Positions 42,634 through 51,253 of a stretch of DNA of 64,000 nucleotides are shown piece by piece; the stretch's first letter is position 1, and each line of letters starts with the position of its first letter. The notes beneath the pieces are model-generated. The model was given only the letters and a program-made list of their open reading frames with translations. It was not told the DNA's origin and made no database searches. A program made the translations under genes and the position numbers. The DNA is from Porticoccaceae bacterium. Its GTDB lineage: Bacteria > Pseudomonadota > Gammaproteobacteria > Pseudomonadales > Porticoccaceae. The stretch lies in assembly GCA_026005035.1 (NCBI GenBank), contig BPKH01000001.1, positions 124,001 to 188,000 of the forward strand. The letters run 5' to 3'.

Positions 42634-43831
42634 TCACCCCAAGACCAAGGGCAGCGAGTCGATGCCGAAGGTGCGCCCGGTGTGGAATCGGTAGGTCTCC
42701 CCCGGGGCGAGGCGGATGACCGGAAAGCGCTCGAGGAAGGTCTCGAGGACGATGCGCAGCTCGCGCCGGGCCAGGTGGCGGCCGAGACAGGTGTGCACCC
42801 CGGTGCCGAAGGCGAGATGGCGCGGCCGGCGCCCGGGATCGATGCGGTGGGGATCGGGGAACACCTCCGGGTCGCGGCCGGCCAGAGCCAAGGGCAGGTG
42901 GATCTCATCCCCGGCGCGCAGCTCGACCCCGTGGAAGTGGAGGTCCCGCCGCACCTGGCGGTGGGTGACCACCACCGAGAAGGCGCGCAGAAACTCCTCC
43001 ACGGCGTCGGAAATCTCCTCGGGGTGCGCCCGCAACCGCTCCTGGAGCGTCGGATCCCGGGCGATTTCGCGCATCGCCCAGCCCAGGGTGCTGTAGACGG
43101 TGTCGAGGCCGCCCACGTAGAGGACGAAGTACATCCCCATCCGCTCCAGGTGGGTGAGGGGCCGGTCGCGGAAGGTGGCCTCGACGATGGCGCGGTTGAG
43201 GGCGTTGCTGGGCGCGCGGCGCTGTCTGTCCAGGTGGCTCTCCAGGTAGGTGTAGATGGCCCGGGCGGCGGCGGCCCGGGCGGCGAAGTCGGCGCCGCGC
43301 ATCAGGGTCTCCTCCCAGGCGAGGAAGTCGGCCGCCCGCTCCCTCGGCAGATCCATCAGGTCGAGGAAGACGTAGGTGGGAAAGGGAATGGCGAACTCGC
43401 GCACGAACTCGCAGCGGCGTGGCGAGGGGAAGGCGTCGATCAGCTGCTCGCAGATGCGCCGCACCGCCCTCTTCCCAGGCCGCCACCGCCTGGGGGGTGA
43501 AATGGGGATCCAGATTGCGCCGGTGGTAGTGGTGGTCGGGCGGATCGATCTCGATGGGGTTCAAGCGCATCTCCACCCCCAACATCTCCGCCGGCATGCC
43601 GGGTCGCTCGGCGGAAAAGTGCGCCGGGTCGCGCAACACCTCGGCGATCACCCCATGGCGGGTGGCGATCCAGCCCGGCCGGCCGTAGGCGGCGTCCGTG
43701 GCCCAGATGAGCGGCGGGCCCTGGTGCAGGCGGCAGAGGGTGAGAAAGGGGTCTTCCCCTTCCGCGGTGAAGGCGTCGAAGGAGTGGTCCCAAACCAGCT
43801 CCCGGGGAACGTGGGCGGGCACGGCGGCCAT
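42634..43831 (-). pseudogene. Cytochrome P450, one frameshift
   Basis: About 398 residues after removing one extra base in the CCC at 43467-43469 (E-E-A-V-R-R-I-C is then continuous). The I-helix is FVLYVGGLDTVYSTLGWAM, the heme loop HLAFGTGVHTCLGRHLARREL with Cys about 348, and the mid-protein FAIPFPTYVFLDLMDLP. It is a soluble class-I bacterial P450; no ferredoxin is adjacent. It likely hydroxylates an alicyclic or terpenoid substrate. ATG 43829-43831. The end is 7 nt from the convergent amidohydrolase operon. Confidence 0.8.
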
Positions 43832-43889
43832 CGGCTTCCTCCTGATGCGGGCGGGCCCTGGGGGCGATGCCCACAGCCTAGCAAATTAG

Positions 43890-43904
43890 CTTTGTATTGC
43901 AAAG
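43890..43904. promoter_or_regulatory. Inverted repeat in the P450 promoter region
   Basis: CTTTG-TATTG-CAAAG lies in a local AT-rich patch 59 nt upstream of the P450 start. On the minus strand, TTGCAA, 16 nt, TAGGCT could be the P450 promoter, with the -35 inside this repeat. No regulator is next to it. Confidence 0.4.
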
Positions 43905-43918
43905 TGAAGGCCGGGTAC

Positions 43919-44140
43919 CTAGGCCAGGACCTGCCGAGCGGCCTCGGGGCGATGGCGGCGAAAGGCGTCCAGGTTGACGCCGAGCAAGGCGGCCTCCCCG
44001 AGGAGAGCCAGGTTGGTGGGAAGCCGCCCCATGCCCGCCGGGAAGCCCACCACCAGGCGGCGGCCCCCGCGCCCCTGGGTGCGGAAGGCCGCTTCCGCGG
44101 CCGCGCCCCCTACCGGGTCGAAGAACACGTCCAGGCTCTC
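43919..44140 (-). pseudogene. Quinone oxidoreductase (MDR) fragment
   Basis: About 74 residues with clear similarity to the C-terminal half of quinone reductases: ESLDVFFDPVGGAAAEAAFR, then GRGGRRLVVGFPAG and LPTNLALLGEAALLGVNLDAF. The corresponding segment of the intact relative at 30645 is FDPVGGPLSEPAFRSLAWGG and GASLVGVFYGE. The N-terminal 200 residues and the end are missing. It faces the enoyl-CoA hydratase fragment next to it, so this is a remnant of rearrangement. Confidence 0.75.
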
Positions 44141-44149
44141 GCCACCTCC

Positions 44150-44345
44150 CCCACCCGGCGCGACCCTCACCCTAGACGAGCCGAGCACTCGCAATGCGCT
44201 GGAGGAGACCATGGCCTTGGACGTCGCGGCGAGTCGGGGGGGCCTCTTCGAGGGCTTGCCCGAGGTCCGCAGGCTGCTGCTGTGCAGGGCAAGGAACTCA
44301 CTTTGCGCGGGTGGTCCTCTGGGTCCCAGGGTGGGGGGCTTGCGG
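44150..44345 (+). pseudogene. Enoyl-CoA hydratase fragment (N-terminal part)
   Basis: About 65 residues on the plus strand: ATLTLDEPSTRNALEETMAL and EVRRLLLCRARNSLCAGGPL match the start of a crotonase (LNRPEARNAL, then LLTGAGRAFCAGGDL). The rest of the gene is absent; bases 44346-44459 show no recognisable coding. The fragment starts about 10 nt from the quinone-reductase fragment on the other strand. Non-functional. Confidence 0.65.
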
Positions 44346-44459
44346 CTGAACGCCCCCGCCTTTTCGCCAGCCCGGTTTCCCTCGCCCTGGCGGGATCCCC
44401 TCCGACGACTTGAGCGGACTTCCCCTCCCGGACTCCCATTAGCGGTCTGCAGGGGGCCT

Positions 44460-45458
44460 TCAGGGCACCGGGAACTCCTCGGTGTCGACGTTGGCGCGCT
44501 GCTCGGGGCCGTAGCGCGCCCCCGCTACCTGTTCCGGAGCGAGCAGCGCGTCCACTTCGGCCAGGATCTCGGCCGTGACCGAGCACTCGAGCGCGGCGAG
44601 GTTTTCTTCCAGGTGGGCCGCCGAAGCGGTGCCCGGGATGGCGTGGACCCGCTCGTCACGGGAGAGCACCCAGCGCAGGGCGAGTTGCGCCGGCGTCAAT
44701 CCCGCCTCGGCCGCAAGGGCGGCAAAGCGGGCCAACAGCTCGGCATTCCGCTCGCGGTGGGGCGGTTGGAAGCGGGGAATGCGGCCCCGAAAGTCGTCCA
44801 GTCGTGCGGGCTCGGGCAGTCCCGCGGCCAAGGCCCCCCGCCCCAGGGGCGCGAAGGCGACGAGGGCCGTGCCCAGCTCCCGACAGGCGGCGAGCAGGGC
44901 GATCTCGGGGTTGCGGGTCCAGGGCGAGTACTCGTTTTGCACGGCGGCGATGGGATGTACGGCGGAGGCCCGGCGCAGCGTCGCGGCCGAGACCTCGGAC
45001 AGGCCGATGGCGCCGATGGCACCCGCTTCCACGAGGCGGGCGAGCGCCCCCACCGACTCCTCCACCGGCACCCTCTCGTCCACCCGGTGCAGGTAGTAGA
45101 GGTCGATGTGGTCGGTGGCGAGGGCACGCAGGGACGCCTCCACAGCGGCGCGCAGGGCTTCCGGGCGGCCGTCCACCACCCGCCGCCCCTCGCGGTCGTA
45201 GGAGAGTCCCCCTTTGGAAGCGAGCAACACTCCCTCCCGGCGCCCGCGCAGGGCGCGGCCGATCAAGGCTTCGGCGCGGCCTCCGCCGTAGGCCCGGGCG
45301 GTGTCGAGATGGTCGACGCCGAGGGCCAAGGCGCGATCGAGGACGGCGAGGGCTTCGGCGTCGCTGGGGGTGCGCCCGTAGGCGGTGGCGAGAGACATGC
45401 AACCGAGTCCGATGGGCCGCACCCAGCGACCCGCGAGGGGGCGGATTTCAGGGACCAT
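44460..45458 (-). CDS. Aldo/keto reductase
   Basis: 332 residues, the family norm. Catalytic tetrad: Asp/Tyr in HLDTARAYGGGRAEALIG, Lys in LLASKGGLSYD, His in DLYYLHRVDERVPVEE. The NADPH-binding end has RVHAIPGTASAAHLEENL. The subtype is the YghZ/AKR13-like group (IGLGCMSLATAYG). It reduces an aldehyde or ketone. ATG 45458 overlaps the AraC gene end by 11 nt, so it is co-expressed with AraC and TetR. Confidence 0.9.
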   Translation of the reverse strand: MVPEIRPLAGRWVRPIGLGCMSLATAYGRTPSDAEALAVLDRALALGVDHLDTARAYGGGRAEALIGRALRGRREGVLLASKGGLSYDREGRRVVDGRPEALRAAVEASLRALATDHIDLYYLHRVDERVPVEESVGALARLVEAGAIGAIGLSEVSAATLRRASAVHPIAAVQNEYSPWTRNPEIALLAACRELGTALVAFAPLGRGALAAGLPEPARLDDFRGRIPRFQPPHRERNAELLARFAALAAEAGLTPAQLALRWVLSRDERVHAIPGTASAAHLEENLAALECSVTAEILAEVDALLAPEQVAGARYGPEQRANVDTEEFPVP

Positions 45459-46344
45459 GGTCGCCTCCGGGTAAGGGGGAACGCGCGCTGCCGAGCCGCC
45501 TCGCCTGGAAGGCGCCGGGGCTCTCCCCGGTGGCGCGGCGAAAGGCGCTGCAGAAGCTCGAGGTGGAGGCAAAGCCGAGGGTGAGGGCGACCGCCTTCAC
45601 CGGCTGGCCGGCGGCGAGCAGGGCTTGGGCCCGCTCGAGCCGAAGGCGCGCCGCGTAGCTGCCCACCGAACAGCCATAGCGAGCGCGAAAGGCGCGGGTG
45701 AATTGGCGTACCGAGAGGCCGGCGAGTCGGCTTAGCTCGGCCAGGGAGGGGGGCGGCCCCTCGGCTTGCAATCGCTCTTCGATTCTCGCCCACCGGCGGC
45801 TGCCGAGGACCGCCCGCCCTGGTGGACGGGAAGCGCGCACCAGGCGCACGAGCTCCAGCGCCAGCTGGCCGACGAGGAGCTCCAGCATCAGGTCGGCGGC
45901 AAACCCGGGACGGCGCAGCTCTCGAGCAAGCAGCCGCAGCAACCGGCGGATTCCGCCGTGGCGCAGGTCGAGCCCCCCTGCCAACAGCGCCTCTTCTTCC
46001 CAGTTCCAGGAGGTGTCGAGCCAGGCGGCGAGCCTTCCTGCGGGCAGCTCGCAGATCAGGGAGTCTTGCCGGCAGCCGCCGTCGCTGCGGGTGTGCAAGA
46101 GCGGCCCCGGTGGCAGCAGGAACACCTCACCCAGGGGGGCGAATTCCCTGGCAATGCCTGGCTCGAGCCAGCGGGCACGGGCGTTGGGCGGGCGGGGCGA
46201 GAGGCACAGGTCGAGGCGCAGGTGATCGGCGGCGCGGATGCGGGCGTCCACGGCGCCCGGGAAGGTGAAGCGCACCCATTGCAGGCGGGCCACCTCCAGG
46301 TGGCGCTCCGCCGCCACTTCCACCTGGGGTTTCGGCTCGGGCAC
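45448..46344 (-). CDS. AraC family transcriptional regulator
   Basis: 298 residues. C-terminal tandem HTH: SLAELSRLAGLSVRQFTRAFRARYGCSVGSYAARLRLERAQALL and AVALTLGFASTSSFCSAFRRATGESPGAFQARR. The N-terminal cupin-like sensing half includes LGEVFLLPPGPLLHTRS. GTG start 46344, 12 nt after the TetR stop. As second gene of a TetR-AraC-AKR operon it may activate this operon or the divergent Rieske gene. Confidence 0.9.
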   Translation of the reverse strand: MPEPKPQVEVAAERHLEVARLQWVRFTFPGAVDARIRAADHLRLDLCLSPRPPNARARWLEPGIAREFAPLGEVFLLPPGPLLHTRSDGGCRQDSLICELPAGRLAAWLDTSWNWEEEALLAGGLDLRHGGIRRLLRLLARELRRPGFAADLMLELLVGQLALELVRLVRASRPPGRAVLGSRRWARIEERLQAEGPPPSLAELSRLAGLSVRQFTRAFRARYGCSVGSYAARLRLERAQALLAAGQPVKAVALTLGFASTSSFCSAFRRATGESPGAFQARRLGSARSPLPGGDHGP

Positions 46345-46356
46345 GGCGACGCCTCC

Positions 46357-46947
46357 TCAAACCAGATCGAGACTCGCCAGCAGGCGCAGGCTCTCCGCCT
46401 TGAAGCGCTCCACCACCACGGCGTCGTCCGCTCCCGGACAGACGCTCTCCTTGAACACCCGCGGCCCCAGGAAGGCGCCCAACAAGAGATTGACGCAGAA
46501 CACCTCGACATCCACCCGGGGCGCTTGCGGGTGTTCGGCGCAGTGGCGGCGGATGCCGGCCACCAGCTCGTCCCAATGGGGGTAGACGGCGCGGATGTCG
46601 CCGCTTTGCAGCAAATCGTCGAGCCACAGTTTGATGAGCTCGGGGTTGGCGAGGACGAAGCGGTAGATGTGCTCGATCCGCTCCTCCCGCGGCCGCCCCG
46701 GGTTGAAGGCCTCGGCGAGCTGCTCCGCCGACCAGGCCTTCACTTCGGCAAGGAGCGCCTCGCGGCTCGGGAAGTGGTAGTAGACGGTGGCCCGGTTGAA
46801 TCCCGCCTCCCGGGCCACCTCGGCCAGCGCCAAGGCCTCCACCCCCTTGCGCGCCACCAGGCGCGCGGCCGCCTCGAGGAGCGCCCGGTGGGTCTCCTGG
46901 AAGGTTCGGTTGCGCCGCTTGGGAATCGCCATCTTCGCCGCGTCCAT
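46357..46947 (-). CDS. TetR family transcriptional regulator
   Basis: 196 residues. HTH: ETHRALLEAAARLVARKGVEALALAEVAREAGFNRATVYYHFPSREALL. The ligand domain contains EHIYRFVLANPELIKLWLDDLL. Starts at 46947 (MDAAKMAIPK) or 46932 (MAIPKRRN) are both possible. The intergenic operator TACGACA-CTAC-TGTCGTA lies 54 nt upstream, inside a promoter pointing to the Rieske gene, so this protein is its likely repressor. Confidence 0.88.
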   Translation of the reverse strand: MDAAKMAIPKRRNRTFQETHRALLEAAARLVARKGVEALALAEVAREAGFNRATVYYHFPSREALLAEVKAWSAEQLAEAFNPGRPREERIEHIYRFVLANPELIKLWLDDLLQSGDIRAVYPHWDELVAGIRRHCAEHPQAPRVDVEVFCVNLLLGAFLGPRVFKESVCPGADDAVVVERFKAESLRLLASLDLV

Positions 46948-46993
46948 CGGGTGGGGCCACTCTACCCGATGTGGCGGGGGTTGCAACGATCCC

Positions 46994-47022
46994 TTGTTTT
47001 TACGACACTACTGTCGTATTTT
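46994..47022 (+). promoter_or_regulatory. Sigma-70-type promoter with TetR operator in the spacer (Rieske operon)
   Basis: TTGTTT (46994-46999), 17 nt, TATTTT (47017-47022). The spacer holds the perfect inverted repeat TACGACA-CTAC-TGTCGTA (47001-47018), which also touches the -10. The segment is AT-rich against its surroundings. Repression by the divergent TetR product is inferred. Confidence 0.72.
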
Positions 47023-47052
47023 TTATCTGGGCCCCCTCGGAGGAACCGCGCC

Positions 47053-48248
47053 ATGACCCTCGCCCAACCCCAATTCCGCCCCGTGCCCAAGGAGGCGCTC
47101 GCCGAGCTGGGCACCGATCCGATCCCCGCCGCACCCTACTACGATCCCGACTGGTTCGAACGGGAGCGGGAGGCGATCTTCAAGCGCTCCTGGATCCAGA
47201 TCGGCCACCTGTGCGAACTGCCCGAACCGGGCAGCTTCATCGTTCGCCCCTTCGAGGTGGCGCGCACCTCGCTCCTCATCACCCGCACCGCCGAGGGGCG
47301 GGTGCGCGCCTTCCACAACCTCTGCACCCACCGGGGCACCCGCCTGGTGGCAGAGCCCGAAGGGCGGCGCAGCCGCTTCACCTGCCCCTACCACGGCTGG
47401 ACCTTCGGCAACGACGGCTCGCTCCTCGCCGCCCCCGACTTCGACAATTTCTTCGTCGACCGCGCCGCCTGCCGCCTGCCCGAGGTGGCCTGCGACGTGG
47501 CCGGCGGCTTCATCTTCGTGAACCTCGATCCCGAGCCGGCGCAGAGCCTGGCCGAGTACCTGGGGCCATTGGCCGAGGCCCTGGAGCGCCTGCCCCACGC
47601 CCGCGCCACCACCTTCGCCGAATATACCTACGAGGTCGCGGCCAACTGGAAGCTCACCTACGACAACTTTCAGGAAAACTACCACCTGCGCTTCATCCAT
47701 CCCCGCTCCGGCGAGGCGGCGGCGGGGCCCGACAACCCCTTCGGCTACCCCGAGCGCTACGAGTTCTTCGGCCCCCACCGAACCCAGCGGATCTGGTCGA
47801 ACCCCGCCCCGGCCATCAAGCCCTTTCAGGGGTTCGCCTTCGGCCTTGGCGCCCGCTTCCAGGCCGAGCGCGGCTTCGACCCCTGCCGAGAAGACCTACT
47901 ACGGGATCTTTCCCAACCTCTTTCTGTTCGGCAGTCCCATGACCCCCTTTCAGCCAGTGGGTCATGCCGCTCGCCGCGGACCGCACGCGCAGCGTGATCC
48001 GCATCTACTGGACGGGGGAGGCCGCCTGCGCCAGCGAGCTGTTCGCCCGCGAGTACGCCCTGGTGACCACCCTGGACATCCACAGCGAGGACCGGGCGGT
48101 GATCGAGGCGGGCCACGCGGGGCTGGCGAGCGGCGCGCTGCCCCACATCCACTTCCAGGCCCAGGAGGTGCTCTGCCGCCACTTCTTCCAACAGGTGGCG
48201 GCGCGAGTGGAGAACGACCGCAAGGGATCCCGCGGAGGTGCCCGATGA
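47053..48248 (+). pseudogene. Rieske non-heme iron oxygenase, alpha subunit, two frameshifts
   Basis: About 397 residues after removing one extra base in 47881-47884 and one extra T in 47948-47950; the text then runs GFDPAEKTYYGIFPNLFLFG and MTPFSQWVMPLAADRTRSV without break. Rieske ligands are C91-x-H93 (LCTHRGT) and C111-x2-H114 (CPYHGW). The iron site is in NWKLTYDNFQENYHLRFIHP. It differs clearly from the oxygenase at 7635 and is closer to the carnitine/phenylpropionate type. GGAGGA precedes ATG 47053. It is co-transcribed with a small partner gene at 48245. Confidence 0.82.
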
Positions 48249-48595
48249 ACGCCACCCACTCCCTGCCCGAAGGCTTCGCGGCCCTGGAGCCCTTCGTGGC
48301 CCGCTGGGCGCTGCCCACCGCCGACGCGCGCCTGCGGGCGCGCCTCGAGAGCAGCGCCGAGGAGCGCGAGGCCTTTTTCGCCGCCGCCCGGGAGCTCGTG
48401 CCCAAGGCCCTCGCCCACCTGGACCAGAAGCCCTTGGCTGACCTGTCGCCGGCGGAAGAGAAGCTCTTGCGCCTCGTCCTGGCCGCCGCCCACGTGGCGG
48501 CGGCGGTGGAGTTGCAGCGCGATCAGGAGCCCCGGCACGCCGAAGGGGCGCGCCACTTCACCATCACCCGCGCGCCGAGCGACCGGCTCAGGTGA
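48245..48595 (+). CDS. Conserved hypothetical protein, Rieske-oxygenase-associated
   Basis: 116 residues, ATG 48245 overlapping the end of the Rieske gene by 4 nt. No enzyme motif is visible. The composition is helical: GFAALEPFVARWALPTADAR, then EEREAFFAAARELVPKALAHL and PAEEKLLRLVLAAAHVAAAVEL. A protein of this size and pattern (ALEPFV.WALPT at the N-terminus) is, to my recollection, found beside other Rieske oxygenases; I know of no assigned function. A role as oxygenase accessory or stability factor is only suggested by the coupling. Confidence 0.75.
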   Translation: MNATHSLPEGFAALEPFVARWALPTADARLRARLESSAEEREAFFAAARELVPKALAHLDQKPLADLSPAEEKLLRLVLAAAHVAAAVELQRDQEPRHAEGARHFTITRAPSDRLR

Positions 48596-49349
48596 CCGAA
48601 AAGCCGCCGTCGACGGCGAGCACCTGGTTGGTGACCCGGGCCGCCGCGGGGGAGACGAAGTAGAGCACCGCGGCGCCGATGTCTTCCGGGGTGCAGGGGC
48701 CGAGGGGCGGCGGGCGGCGGGCCGGCCCCTCGGGGGGCGGGCCACTCGCCGCCCGGGCGCCCGGGGTATCCACTCCCCCCGGCAGGATGGTGTTGACGGT
48801 GATCCCGGCGGGGGCGAGCTCGAAGGCGGCCGCCCGGGCGAGACCGACGAGGGCCGCCTTGCTCGCCGTGTAGGCGGCGAGCCCCGCGACGATGGAGCCG
48901 ATCAGGGCCGCCGACGCCACATTGACGATCCGCCCGCCGGCTCCGCCGGCCGCCATGGCCCGGCCCAGTTCGCGGATGGCGAAGAAGGCGCCGCGGGCGT
49001 TGACCGCCATCATCCGCTCCCAGTGGGCGGCGGTGCCCTCGAGGAGCCGCTCCCGGTCCTGCAGGCCGGCGTTGTTGACCAGCGCCCAGGGCGGGCCGCG
49101 GCGCTCCACCAGCGCCCCGAAGGCCGCCACCACCGAGCCCTCGTCGGCGAGATCCACCGCCACCGCTTCGGCCTCGAAGCCGGCCGCGGCGAGTCGGGCG
49201 GCGGCGGCAGCGGCCGCCTCGGGATCGCGGTCGGCGATCACCACCCGCGCTCCCGCCTCCGCCAGCACCCGGGCAATCCCGGCCCCGATGCCCCGCGCGC
49301 CGCCGGTGACCACGGCGAGGCGACCCTCGAGGGCGAAGCGTCCGGCCAT
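48588..49349 (-). CDS. Short-chain dehydrogenase (SDR)
   Basis: 253 residues. GGARGIG at about 16-22, NNAGL at about 92-96, catalytic Ser in NVASAALIGSIVAG, YTASK at about 155. The substrate loop GGVDTPGARAASGPPPEGPARR is proline-rich. C-terminal NQVLAVDGGFSV. ATG 49349. Convergent with, and overlapping by 8 nt, the small hypothetical gene; 10 nt downstream of the carboxylesterase on the same strand. Confidence 0.87.
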   Translation of the reverse strand: MAGRFALEGRLAVVTGGARGIGAGIARVLAEAGARVVIADRDPEAAAAAAARLAAAGFEAEAVAVDLADEGSVVAAFGALVERRGPPWALVNNAGLQDRERLLEGTAAHWERMMAVNARGAFFAIRELGRAMAAGGAGGRIVNVASAALIGSIVAGLAAYTASKAALVGLARAAAFELAPAGITVNTILPGGVDTPGARAASGPPPEGPARRPPPLGPCTPEDIGAAVLYFVSPAAARVTNQVLAVDGGFSVT

Positions 49350-49359
49350 GGCCGCTCCC

Positions 49360-51201
49360 TCAAAAAAGCGGTTCCACCGCGTCGGGATCCCCCCGGCAGC
49401 CCAGCCGCTCCCAGGTGCGCGGCGAGAAGAAGTCGCGGGTCAGGGCGTGGCGGAACAGTTGGGCGTAGAGGCGGCAGCGCTCGGCGGCTTCGAGGCCGGG
49501 ATCGACGGCGAGGCGCGCCACCAGGTCGGAGACCGCCAGGTGGTCGCTCTCCATCCGGATGCCCCCCGCCCCCGGCCGATCGAGGATCAGTTTGTTGGGG
49601 CCGTCGGCCCGCCAGGGGGTCCATTGGGGAAGGTCCGCTCGCCCGCCCCGATCCGGCCGCCCGGTGCGGGCGAAGGTGGTCCAGTAGGCGCGCATCGCTC
49701 CCTCGAGCCAGGCCCGCTCCTCGGGGTGGGCCGGCCGGGCGAAGCGGGCGAGCCCCGAGACGTACTCGGCGCCGAACAGGAAAGTGTTCTCGATGCCGTG
49801 GGCCGCGCCCAAAAGGAGCGCCCAGTCGGTGCCGAAGCGCCCCGGCCGCTGGTCAGCCCAGTCGAAGCGATAGGTCCAAACCTCGCCGGGCTGGCTGCGT
49901 GCGAGGGCACGCGCCGGCTCGTTGACTCCGGTGGTCCGCCACTGGTCGGAAAAGTAGCCGGCCAGGCGCAGATATTGCGCGGGGTCCTTCGGCCGGCGCA
50001 CCAGGCCGAACCAGTCGCGCTCCACGAAGCGCTCGTCGTTGGCGAAAAAGAAGCGGTACTCGTCGCGGTTGCTGCCGAGGATCACCGGCACCCGGTGGTG
50101 CCCTTCGGGGTCGGCGTAGGCCTCGAGCAGCGAGCGCTCGGGCAGCACCAGGCCGTCGCGGATGTTGGTGGCGGCGCGGTAGCCCAGGTTGGCGCCGCGG
50201 GCCGGCGCCGCGGCGATCAGCTCGCGCACCGACAGGCCGCGCAGCCAGCGGGCGAGCTCCTCGGGCGCCAGGCGCGCCTGGAGGGCCTTGGCCTCCGCCC
50301 GGTCGGCTGCCCGCCCCGCCGCCACCAGCCAGCGGTTGACCAGCTCCCGACCACTCCAGGGCAGGCCCGGTTGCGGGTCGTCCACGTAGTGTTCGGCAAG
50401 CTGCCGCGGCAACGTCTGGACGTTGCCGCTCTGGGCGATGGCGCGCTGGAAGAGCCCCTTCGCCTGGGGCACGGCGAGCAGCGCCAACACGTCGAAGGCG
50501 CCGGCACTTTGGCCAAAGATGGTGACGTTGTGGGGATCGCCGCCGAAGGCGGCGGCGTTGTCCCGCACCCAGCTCAAGGCCGCCACCATGTCGAGGAGGG
50601 CGAAATTGGCGGTCTCGTCGAGAGGATTTTCCGCGGTGGCGCGCAGCGCCGGATGGCTCAGCCATCCCAAGAGGCCGAGCCGGTACTGGATCGCCACCAC
50701 CAACACGCGGCCCTCGGCGGCGAGTCGGAAGCCCCGGGTGAAGCGGGCCGCCCCCAGGGTGTTGGCACCGCCGTGGATCCAGACCATCACCGGCAAGCGC
50801 TCGGCGCTGCCCTCGGGGAGGCGGGGCGCGTAGACGTCCAGGTACAGGCAGTCCTCGCTGCCGAACAGGGGCGAGAAGGGCAGCGGCAGGGGTTGCGCGC
50901 AGACGTTGCCGTGGCGGGTCGCCGCCCGCACCCCGGTCCAGGGGATCACCGGCCGCGGCGCCCGCCAGCGCAGTTCACCCACGGGGGGCGCTGCAAAGGG
51001 GATGCCGAGCCACGCCCAGGTGTCGTGGGGGCCGGCGAAGCCCACCACGGTGCCCCCCGTCACCTGGCGCCGGGTGGCCGGATCCAGCTCCGGCGGCGCC
51101 AGCCACCACCAGGTGGCGGCACCTACCGCCACCACCAGGGCCAGCACCACCCAGGGCCAGCGCCGCCGGCCGCCCCGCAACTTTTTTTCCTGCGCCGCCA
51201 T
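49360..51201 (-). CDS. Type-B carboxylesterase with N-terminal membrane anchor
   Basis: 613 residues from ATG 51201. A basic start (KKLRGGRRR) and a hydrophobic helix (WPWVVLALVVAVGAATWWW, about 15-33) anchor or export it. The catalytic domain has SEDCLYLDVYAP, VMVWIHGGANTLG (oxyanion), TIFGQSAGAFDVLALL (nucleophilic Ser), the acidic residue in ILGSNRDEYRFF and His in LLGAAHGIENTFLFG. Secreted or membrane-bound esterases of this type act on bulky esters, so it may release an alcohol from an esterified substrate outside the cytoplasm. Confidence 0.87.
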   Translation of the reverse strand: MAAQEKKLRGGRRRWPWVVLALVVAVGAATWWWLAPPELDPATRRQVTGGTVVGFAGPHDTWAWLGIPFAAPPVGELRWRAPRPVIPWTGVRAATRHGNVCAQPLPLPFSPLFGSEDCLYLDVYAPRLPEGSAERLPVMVWIHGGANTLGAARFTRGFRLAAEGRVLVVAIQYRLGLLGWLSHPALRATAENPLDETANFALLDMVAALSWVRDNAAAFGGDPHNVTIFGQSAGAFDVLALLAVPQAKGLFQRAIAQSGNVQTLPRQLAEHYVDDPQPGLPWSGRELVNRWLVAAGRAADRAEAKALQARLAPEELARWLRGLSVRELIAAAPARGANLGYRAATNIRDGLVLPERSLLEAYADPEGHHRVPVILGSNRDEYRFFFANDERFVERDWFGLVRRPKDPAQYLRLAGYFSDQWRTTGVNEPARALARSQPGEVWTYRFDWADQRPGRFGTDWALLLGAAHGIENTFLFGAEYVSGLARFARPAHPEERAWLEGAMRAYWTTFARTGRPDRGGRADLPQWTPWRADGPNKLILDRPGAGGIRMESDHLAVSDLVARLAVDPGLEAAERCRLYAQLFRHALTRDFFSPRTWERLGCRGDPDAVEPLF

Positions 51202-51253
51202 GATTCCCCCTGTCTGTTCTCGTTCTCCGGTCGGCGGGAAAGATCGGGCCGCG

